Positions 51,323-58,482 of a DNA stretch of 58,482 bases are shown here, in pieces. The translations under genes were made by a program, and so were the position numbers. The DNA comes from Bartonella sp. ML70XJBT.G (GTDB taxonomy: Bacteria > Pseudomonadota > Alphaproteobacteria > Rhizobiales > Rhizobiaceae). The stretch spans positions 1-58,482 of the forward strand of contig NZ_JAQITA010000014.1 in NCBI RefSeq assembly GCF_028618575.1, read 5' to 3'. The stretch's first letter is position 1, and every line of letters starts with the position of its first letter. Below the pieces are notes generated by a model. The model ran no database searches. It saw only the letters and a list, made by a program, of their open reading frames with translations, and was not told where the DNA came from.

Positions 51323-52147
51323 AAAAATCAAAAATTTACTTATCATTAAAGAATAATTTTTGCTCAAAGGTACGTTTTTTACCAAAACTGTCCCCCAAAA
51401 TGAAAATTGTTGATTTTTCAAATGGAGTATCTTGTGTTAATTCAGCATTTTCCTCAGACACATTCAACATTATCTCTGCTAAAAATTTACAAGAAACTAT
51501 ACCTGTAGATCAAGCAAAATCCATAATCGATTGCTTTAATGCACAAAAACTCCCTGTAGCTTGGTGGGTTGGACCTCATTCATCTCATTATAACATCAAT
51601 GAAGTTCTCTTATCTATGGGGTTAGAGCATGTTGAAACAGAGGTAGGAATGGCAGCTTTAGCGCAAGATATAAACTCACATGTTACTTCTCTGCCGGATA
51701 ACTTCAAAATCAAGGAAGTTGAATCACGTCAAGAGTTTAGAGATTACGGAAATGTTATGGCATCAGTCTTCGAGACTTTTGATGAAAAAGCGGTAAGATT
51801 TTATGAAACCATAGGTCGTTGTTATAAAAAAGACCCTGATGTGGAGATGTTCGTTGGCTATATCAATAACAATCCTATAGCAATATGTTTTTGCATAAAA
51901 GCCCATGGAGTTGGCGGAGTATATGATATTGTTACCAATCCAGATTTTCAAAAAAGAGGTATTGGGACAATGAGGTATTGGGACAATAATGACAAAAATT
52001 GCTATTGAGTATTTAAAAAAAAAGAAATGTCATATTATTGGTATGCAAGCCTCTCACGAGGGCATGGGCATTTATAAAAAATTAGGCTTTATAAACTTCG
52101 GTGAATTTAAAGTTTATTCCAATAAACACATGATAATGGAGCGATGA
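51316..52147 (+). pseudogene. GNAT-family N-acetyltransferase, frameshifted by a 16-bp tandem duplication
   Basis: Acetyl-CoA-dependent transferase. The first frame gives 230 aa and breaks within the acetyl-CoA-binding motif A (DFQKRGIGT). The cause is visible: GAGGTATTGGGACAAT occurs twice in a row (51956-51971 and 51972-51987). Removing one copy restores a 271-aa protein with IGTIMTKIAIEYLKKK, GMQASHEGMGIYKKLGF and an ordinary GNAT end at 52147. The N-terminal half is a divergent GNAT-like region. The substrate is unknown. The gene sits in the old prophage remnant, so it is probably cargo. Confidence 0.88.
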
Positions 52148-52879
52148 ACTCTTTTTTCACTCATCTACAAGATGAATTTATTCTATTGAGCAAAACTCAA
52201 AGATGCTCCACTCATCTGTACAATCAAGAAAGTTGAACCAATCCCCCTTCATACGAAGAATGAAAAGCTAAAATCAGTTATGATAAATATCATGATTCCA
52301 AGTGACACACCAAAATTTTCTTCACTTTTATGATTTTCAGCATAATTGTCTTAAAAAAATATCTCTTACAGATCCAATTTGGACAAGGTAAAGTTTTTCT
52401 TTGCTATGACTCACAATGACTGTCTGTTACAAAGATTGAAAAGTAAGAAAGAAAATATTTAAAATGACAATTTCGTCATAATTATGAGATGATTGCTCTA
52501 TTCGTCAATTAAGAGAAAAAATCTTCGCTTTATACAATAACCAAATGAGCTTCAAAGAGGCTTCAAATCCCTTTCATGAGTCTTTTTTATTCTCTTCTAA
52601 AATCGCAATTTGTGATGATCAATTCCCATGCCAAAATCGCGTTATTTACAGAATACAAGAATATATTGCTCTCACTTCTTTTAGTGTAAATTAGCTAAAG
52701 GTTTTGCAGACTTTTAGCACATCATTGAGATGAGAAAACCTTTTCTGTAATCACCAAAAGAGCACAAACACCGTCTAATAACCTTCCCACTTCAGACAAA
52801 ACCTACTGTCAAACAACAAGAAAGATAAATAAGACAGTACAGGAACATTATTGTATATTAATTTACGCATAACAGAAAC
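52148..52879. other. Non-coding stretch with the remnant left end
   Basis: About 730 bases of AT-rich DNA without a gene. It includes a TTCAAAG-type block (52547-52575) and the left-end-like element (52775-52818) of the older prophage. Host sequence probably resumes at 52819. Confidence 0.55.
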
Positions 52880-52921
52880 GGCACCTTAAAATAAAAACAA
52901 ACAATAAGATGCCATTTTTTT
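52880..52921 (+). terminator. Possible terminator at the remnant/host junction
   Basis: GGCACCTTA and TAAGATGCC can pair with one mismatch around a 16-base loop, followed by ATTTTTTT on the plus strand. It lies downstream of the acetyltransferase region and convergent with the phosphoesterase gene. On the minus strand the stem pairs fully with one G-U, but the U-run is weak. Confidence 0.45.
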
Positions 52922-53012
52922 CTGTACCATCGCACGATATTAAGGACACTTACTTCTCAAGCTTTATGCAGAGAACATACTCTTGCCTCTATGCAATAAG
53001 AGAAAAACTTTA

Positions 53013-54140
53013 TTATAATCGACTGCAACTTGCGGAAAATTCTTTATCTTGTCCAATAATACCGAGATCTTTGATCAAAAGAGGTTTTCCTATCACTCCA
53101 TTATAAGCTTTAACGTGAATATTCTTCCCCTTCACATCTATAAGGTAATAATCTCCATTAAAGAGTGCACCAGCTGTATAGACAGGAATATTACCAAAAA
53201 CCTTATCATCCTTCGCACGGCAATAGGACTGATAATGCGTGTGTCCAACGAATATCGCCTTGACATTATGAGAAGTGATGATGGACTTAAACACCGACAA
53301 ATCTTGAGCATTCTTTTTACGAATAAAAAAGGATTCACCATCAATAGAAGCGGCACGAGCATCGTGAAAATTAATAATTGTCACTTTCCCTCTCGCATCA
53401 GCAGCCTCTAAATCTTTTTTCAGCCAATCCAAAGATTTACTGATTTGCACCTCCACGGATGGTCCCTTCAGATGTACCGTATAACTTGGATAATTGTGCA
53501 GTTGCACATAATGAATATCGCCGTGATCCCAAGAATAACTTAAACTCCCCTTAATGCTGTGAATATTTCCACCCGAAACAGGAAGCAAACTTTCAGTAAC
53601 ATCCACACTAAAATGAGATAGCTTACTACGATATTTTTTGATTTCCGCCACCATTCTTGAAACTGCACTGATAGCACAGGCATCCTTATAAAAATTGAAC
53701 ACCTCAGGCATGGCACAAAGACCAACATTATTCGCATAATCGTGATTCCCCAACCCCTCATAAACAGGAGAACCAAGATTTTTATAAACATTTTTATAAT
53801 CATCATAGTTTTTTTGTTGACCAAATTCCGTCAAATCACCATTCACAATATGGAAAGCAACCTTATGCGCTTTGATAACTTTGGCAACCTGCTCATTTAT
53901 CTTTAACCATGGCTCTCTGTGGGATAGTCCATTGGCATCACCAGAATTTAAACGCCATGGTTGTGGATCAGCCATGATGACAGCAGTATAATTTCTCACA
54001 AGCGACTTATCCTTTATGGACCAATCCATTAACCTATTATCAAGCCTTCCCCCTCTTTTTGTCTCAAACCCAACATCAAAACAACCAGAGAGAGCAAAAG
54101 CAATCACAGTAATTACCCGATATCCAATTTTATATCTCAT
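53013..54140 (-). CDS. Metallophosphoesterase lipoprotein (calcineurin-like)
   Basis: 375 aa from the ATG at 54140 (MRYKIGYRVITVIAFALSGC), which gives a lipobox (ALSGC) near residues 16-20; the longer frame would bury it. The binuclear metal motifs appear in order: VIMADPQPW, VNGDLTEFG, GLGNHDYA, INFHDARAAS and FVGHTHYQSY. It is probably an envelope-anchored phosphodiesterase or phosphatase acting in the periplasm or at the surface. Its substrate cannot be inferred. It lies alone between the prophage remnant and an autotransporter gene. Confidence 0.9.
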   Translation of the reverse strand: MRYKIGYRVITVIAFALSGCFDVGFETKRGGRLDNRLMDWSIKDKSLVRNYTAVIMADPQPWRLNSGDANGLSHREPWLKINEQVAKVIKAHKVAFHIVNGDLTEFGQQKNYDDYKNVYKNLGSPVYEGLGNHDYANNVGLCAMPEVFNFYKDACAISAVSRMVAEIKKYRSKLSHFSVDVTESLLPVSGGNIHSIKGSLSYSWDHGDIHYVQLHNYPSYTVHLKGPSVEVQISKSLDWLKKDLEAADARGKVTIINFHDARAASIDGESFFIRKKNAQDLSVFKSIITSHNVKAIFVGHTHYQSYCRAKDDKVFGNIPVYTAGALFNGDYYLIDVKGKNIHVKAYNGVIGKPLLIKDLGIIGQDKEFSASCSRL

Positions 54141-54840
54141 ACACACATCACCATTAACATAACGTATTTTATTCTTGCCCATAAAGCTTCTGAAACAGTT
54201 TTTTTTGTTTTTTATGTCAAGAATGTGACATAAGCTCAAAATAATGAATATAAGGATGCTTTAATGAAAATGTGTTCTGATATCAAAGCATGATTTATTG
54301 TAAACTTCTTTCTTAACACATTGCATTAATTGCGTTTTTTAGCATAAGATATATCAACCAAGAAGACATCAATCCAACATGGTAAGAAGCCGGCTCCTTC
54401 TTAAAAATTCAAGAAATGCTAATATATTTTATGCCCATGACAGAAAAATATGAAGCAACAATCACGTGGGCATCATATCTAAACAACGGATTCTTTTATG
54501 CATAAGAATAAAACCCATTGAGAAGCTTCTGCAAATAGTTCAGAAGCAATGCACAATGCAGAGAATATATACCGTTGCATACTCTCTAATAATTCCTGAA
54601 GAGAATATAAATATTACTGCAAATAATTTATAATGGATAATAATTATTCATTTATAAATACATAATATATTCAATATAAATAAAATACAATTTTAATAAG
54701 ATTCAAGATTCATTTTGACAAAAAAGGAAAAGGAAATTATCAATATGATGCGTTATTAAACGAAAAGCAATATCTATTTCTATTCTTCTTTTGAAGAATG
54801 CGGGGAAATGAATATTGGGGGCTTCAAAAGGAGAGTACTT
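54141..54840. other. Divergent intergenic region between phosphoesterase and autotransporter
   Basis: 700 bases, strongly AT-rich, holding both promoters. The autotransporter has AAAGGAGAG (54828-54836) just before its GTG. I see no RNA gene. A short minus ORF near 54780-54965 is a shadow of the autotransporter start. Confidence 0.5.
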
Positions 54841-57800
54841 GTGTATAAAAAATCCCTTCTGTCATCTATGGCAACAGCAGCTATTATGCTGTTTAATATC
54901 CAGTTCAATGTCCATGCTGAATCTCTTAAAGTTTCTGGAGAAAAAAGAGAGGTCAAAAATGCCACTTATGAAACTCTTCATGCCCTAGAAGAGGGGCAAA
55001 TCACCGGAACTGATTTGAAGGTAACCGGAAATAAAGACACAAACTCAAGCTCAAACGAAAAAAACTACGTTATAAGCGCTGAGGGTAAAGGCAGTGCAAT
55101 TAAATTAACGGGAAATAAAACGACCATAAAAGGAACGGATTCAGACATCCCTTTGGGTCTTGAAGCAAAAGATGACGCCATACTTCAAATGACAGGGGGA
55201 ATGATTACGGTTTCCGGCATTGGCGTTCACTTTGGAAACAGTAACAGCACCGAAAACAAACTAGAAAATGTGACCATATCAAGTGGTAAAGACAATACGC
55301 TACTAAAATTGGGAATAACAGCAGATAAAAGTAAAGTTGATTTAGAAAATGTAAAAGTGACGCAAGTAAAGAATGCCGTATTTGCAAGTAATAACTCTAC
55401 AATAACGGTCAATGGAGGATCATTTGAGGCAAAAAATGACACAATATATGCTTTAGATGGTGGTAGCATTATTTTAAATAAAGATAAAAAAAATAATGTT
55501 ACAATTACATCAACATATGGACATGGGCTCTATGCTGAAGGTGAAAACTCCATAATCAAAATAACGAATGGAAATGTAACAGGACAAACAGCATTATTAG
55601 TCAAAAACAAAGGACACATCGAGGTAGAAGGCGTTACCCTAAAAGCAGAAGGTGCTGAACGAGCCGGTGCCGCTGCCTTTGGTGATAAAAGTCTCATTGA
55701 ATTGAAAAACAATACAAAGATTGAAAGTGCTAATATTGGTCTTAACGCAACAAATAGTAGCAAAATCAAGATGGAAGGAGGAACAATAACCGCAAAAAAC
55801 ACAGCATTATCTGCAATGAGTGGTGGGCATATTATTGTCACAGATAGTACCCTAAAAACAAAAAGTAATGAAGGAACTGGTGCACTTTCCTTTGGTAACA
55901 GCAGCATTATTGAATTGGGAAACAACACAACAATTGAAGCTAGTCTTGGTCTTGGTGCAATGAGTGGTGGACATATTATTATCACAGATAGTACTCTAAA
56001 AACAAAGAGTAATGAAGGAGCTGGTGCACTCTCCCTTGGTAACAACAGCCTAATTGAGTTGCATGGAAAAGAAATGAACGTGGAAACCGCGATCGGATTA
56101 AGTGCAAAAGACAGTGGTGCAATTAGCATGACTGGCGGAATCATTAAAGCTTCTGTAGCTGGTGCTACCTTTGAGAATAGTAAGAGCCAAAAAAATAAAC
56201 TAGAAAATGTGACAATATCCAGTAATAAAAATGATGCGTTATTAGACTATGGAATAAAAGCAAATAAAAGTACAGTTATTTTAGAGAATATAAAAGTGAC
56301 GCAAGCAACAAATGCCATATTTGCAGATGATAACTCTCAAATAGCAGTCTCTGGAGGATCATTTGAGAGCACCAGCGATAGCATACAAGCAAAACAGGGA
56401 AGTTCCATTACTTTAAACAATGCTACAATCACATCACATCAGAAAAACGGTGTCTATGCAGACGGTTCAGGTTCAAAAATTATAATAACAGGAGGGCTTG
56501 CAACAACGAAAAATAAAAATTCTTATGCATTGTATGCAAAAAACAAAGGAGAAATCGAAGCCACAGATGTTACTCTCACAACAGATGGTACAGGAACTGG
56601 TGCATTTGCATATGGAGAGAAGAGCAAAATTACATTGCATGGCAATACAACGATTAACAATACTTTTAATGGTCTTGGAGCAAGCGTTGGCGGACAAATC
56701 ACCAGCGAAAATTTAAATATCATCGGTGGAAAAGCGATCAATCTCAACACCTCCGAAATGCAGTCAGGTGTATGGGTAGCAGAATCTGGTAAAATTAATT
56801 TAACTGGCACAACAACCATTAGCCATTTTGATGAAGGTCTTTATGCAGGCAGCAAAGGTAAAATTGTCAGCGGTAATCTCACAATAACCGGTGGTGAATC
56901 CGAAAACATAACTATTGGTGTAGAATCTTACGAAGATAGTATAATTGAATTAAATGGTAATACAATTATTCAAGATGTTGATATTGGTCTTGCTGCAAGT
57001 GAGGATGGTGCAATTAAAGTAGGTAATGGCGCCAAAAATGAAAATGAAATAGAAGCAAAAAAAATTGCATTAGCTGTAGTAAATGGTGGTCATATTGATC
57101 TCGCAAATATTTCTGCAACAGCAAAAGTCGCGGGATTTCAGTTCGCAAATAAAACTGATAATGATCCAGATCACCCAAGTGATCCACAAAAATATCGTAG
57201 CAGTGAAATCAATTTAACCAATACAAAGCTTCATATCGACAATGGCCGTGGAATTCTCGTTGGAGCGCTCGTTGAAAAAAGCATTGAAAATAGTCCTATT
57301 TTACCAATTGGTACGCTTAATCTTAAAGATTCAGAGATCCATGCCGATATGCTATTAGATGACGGTATTATTTGGAAAAAAACTTCTTGGAAAGATAAAA
57401 ATGAGGTTGATGATAAAAAACTTAAGGAGATAGCCACCGGTAGCTTTACATTAAATGCAGATCATTCCACTTTAGAGGGCAGAGCAAAAATTGCACAAGA
57501 GAGAAATGTGCACTTTGACCTGAAAAACAATACACAATGGATCTTAAAAACCAGTATAACAGAAATCGACAATGACGGAAAACACGTTGATATCTCTCAA
57601 AGATCACGCTCTGATGTTTCTATTCTTAATATTGAAAACAGCTCTCTTATTTTTGATGGAGTAGTGGTAGACGATCATTACCACACATTGCATATAGGAT
57701 CAGGAAAACCAGACACCACTGCAGTTTATAATGCTTCAGGCAATGCACAGATTTCTTTCAATACTTTGTGGAGTGATGGTAAGCCAATAGTAGAGCAAAA

Positions 57801-58482
57801 AACCGATCGGCTTCTCATTAATGGAAATGTTTCAGGAAAGACAAAAATTCTCGTCAATTTAAAAGGGAACACAACTCAAGAAAATATTTCTAACGTTGAG
57901 AAAAATATACGCGGACTTTCTCTTATCCAAGTTTCTGGAACAGCCGAAGAAGGCTCTTTTAAATTAGCCCATGGTTATACAACCATAAATGGTTCTCCTG
58001 ATAAATATATGCTCCGTGCCTATGGACCAAACTCAAGCCAAGGAAAAGCCAATATGGCGCAAAACCTGTTGGATGAAAAAAATGAAAATTTCTGGGATTT
58101 TCGTCTACAACCTGAATTTCTTAATTCTAATCCTGAGGGTTCTGAATCTAATCCCGAAAACCCTGGCTCTAATCCCAGTGGCTCAGGCTCTAATTCTGGC
58201 TCTAACCCTGATCCTGAGCAAAATGTACAAGAGGTCGTACCACAAATGGCAAGCTATTTGCTCATGCCAAATGCCCTCTTCTATACCGGCTTAACCGATA
58301 TGGCCAAGCAAAATGCGCTGTTAGCCAATATGAGAACATCTCTCTTAAGCAAACAACAAGAAAAACAGAGTGGTTTCTTCTTATACACCTATGGTGGGAC
58401 AGGAAACTTCTCCTCTGAAAACGCTCCTCGCCAATATGGTTATAGTGGTGCACATCTGCGCTATGCCGCTCTACAAGGAGGC
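54841..58482 (+). CDS. Autotransporter (type Va), C-terminal barrel cut by window end
   Basis: An open frame of 1214 codons runs to the window end; I followed it line by line. The start is the GTG at 54841 after AAAGGAGAG. Signal peptide: KKSLLSSMATAAIML to a likely cut after NVHA. The passenger is rich in Gly, Asn, Thr and repeats itself. A block from LENVTISSG (55261) recurs from LENVTISSN (56206), and a shorter SGGHIIVTDSTLKTKSNEG unit occurs at about 55825 and 55960. Near residue 1040 come passenger-end landmarks (IQVSGTAEEGSFKL, WDFRLQ), a Asn-Pro-Ser-Gly linker (about 1095-1125), VVPQMASYLLMPNALF and the first barrel strands (FFLYTYGGTGNF). It shares architecture with the two autotransporters at the other end of the window. 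Confidence 0.9.
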   Translation, partial: MYKKSLLSSMATAAIMLFNIQFNVHAESLKVSGEKREVKNATYETLHALEEGQITGTDLKVTGNKDTNSSSNEKNYVISAEGKGSAIKLTGNKTTIKGTDSDIPLGLEAKDDAILQMTGGMITVSGIGVHFGNSNSTENKLENVTISSGKDNTLLKLGITADKSKVDLENVKVTQVKNAVFASNNSTITVNGGSFEAKNDTIYALDGGSIILNKDKKNNVTITSTYGHGLYAEGENSIIKITNGNVTGQTALLVKNKGHIEVEGVTLKAEGAERAGAAAFGDKSLIELKNNTKIESANIGLNATNSSKIKMEGGTITAKNTALSAMSGGHIIVTDSTLKTKSNEGTGALSFGNSSIIELGNNTTIEASLGLGAMSGGHIIITDSTLKTKSNEGAGALSLGNNSLIELHGKEMNVETAIGLSAKDSGAISMTGGIIKASVAGATFENSKSQKNKLENVTISSNKNDALLDYGIKANKSTVILENIKVTQATNAIFADDNSQIAVSGGSFESTSDSIQAKQGSSITLNNATITSHQKNGVYADGSGSKIIITGGLATTKNKNSYALYAKNKGEIEATDVTLTTDGTGTGAFAYGEKSKITLHGNTTINNTFNGLGASVGGQITSENLNIIGGKAINLNTSEMQSGVWVAESGKINLTGTTTISHFDEGLYAGSKGKIVSGNLTITGGESENITIGVESYEDSIIELNGNTIIQDVDIGLAASEDGAIKVGNGAKNENEIEAKKIALAVVNGGHIDLANISATAKVAGFQFANKTDNDPDHPSDPQKYRSSEINLTNTKLHIDNGRGILVGALVEKSIENSPILPIGTLNLKDSEIHADMLLDDGIIWKKTSWKDKNEVDDKKLKEIATGSFTLNADHSTLEGRAKIAQERNVHFDLKNNTQWILKTSITEIDNDGKHVDISQRSRSDVSILNIENSSLIFDGVVVDDHYHTLHIGSGKPDTTAVYNASGNAQISFNTLWSDGKPIVEQKTDRLLINGNVSGKTKILVNLKGNTTQENISNVEKNIRGLSLIQVSGTAEEGSFKLAHGYTTINGSPDKYMLRAYGPNSSQGKANMAQNLLDEKNENFWDFRLQPEFLNSNPEGSESNPENPGSNPSGSGSNSGSNPDPEQNVQEVVPQMASYLLMPNALFYTGLTDMAKQNALLANMRTSLLSKQQEKQSGFFLYTYGGTGNFSSENAPRQYGYSGAHLRYAALQGG

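Larger units (their letters stand above)
50812..52818 (-). mobile_element. Decayed remnant of an older related Mu-like prophage
   Basis: From 50817 the sequence continues the right end interrupted at 14266, near-identical over about 230 bases to the intact prophage right end (offset 36,519), including the 3' end of dnaB. After a small ORF and a broken GNAT gene it ends with a left-end-like sequence: minus strand TGTTGTTTGACAGTAGG at 52818, preceded inward by an AAGTGGGAA block also present in the intact left end. All central phage genes are missing. Confidence 0.72.

Noticed and set aside
51149..52147. Type II toxin-antitoxin pair (small ORF plus GNAT toxin)
   Set aside because: The GNAT protein is about 271 aa when repaired, too long for the TacT-type toxins, and the small ORF has no ribbon-helix-helix pattern.

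Overview
The window looks like a Bartonella chromosome, probably a rodent-associated species. This rests on AT-rich intergenic DNA, several very large pertactin-type autotransporters with near-identical barrels, a FatB-type siderophore uptake operon, and my recognition of Bartonella-style prophage proteins. No database search was possible, so the genus is an inference.

Layout. (1) 1-10180: two tandem minus-strand autotransporter genes. The first is cut by the window edge. The second (2234 aa) carries two passenger modules but a single C-terminal barrel. (2) 10394-14072: a plus-strand siderophore ABC uptake operon (binding protein, two permeases, ATPase), then tRNA-Gln(CTG) at 14161-14231. (3) 14267-50811: an apparently complete 36.5 kb transposable prophage. 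It starts with TG, ends with CA, and is flanked by a 5-bp duplication (CAGGT). Reading from the high-coordinate end leftwards it has a divergent repressor, a Ner-like regulator, a DnaA-like HTH protein, a ParB-like protein, MuA- and MuB-like transposition proteins, GemA and one Mor/C-like activator. Then come lysis genes, a Mu-type head and packaging module, a P2-type contractile tail module and a full-length dnaB. (4) 50812-52818 (plus 14233-14266): the remains of an older, related prophage, into whose right end the intact prophage inserted. It keeps a decayed dnaB 3' end, a small ORF, a broken GNAT acetyltransferase gene and a left-end-like sequence. (5) 53013-54140: a minus-strand lipoprotein metallophosphoesterase. 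(6) 54841-58482: the start of a third autotransporter gene on the plus strand, cut by the window end.

How the prophage works together. Early genes overlap one another (ATGA, TGATG or TAATG junctions) and form one transcription unit. A conserved 25-nt element with a perfect 13-nt dyad lies 60-75 nt upstream of the endolysin, protease/scaffold and tail-sheath genes. This matches the Plys, PI and PP logic of Mu, with one Mor/C-like protein as the candidate activator. It defines three late operons: lysis plus packaging, head plus baseplate and fibre, and sheath to gpD plus dnaB.

Most notable observations: the base-resolved nested insertion; four in-frame perfect palindromes inside the ParB-like gene whose arms vary in a compensatory way; the three-site late regulon; the double-passenger autotransporter; the phage-borne dnaB; a BECR-nuclease-like C-terminal domain on the MuF protein; and a GNAT gene broken by an exact 16-bp tandem duplication.
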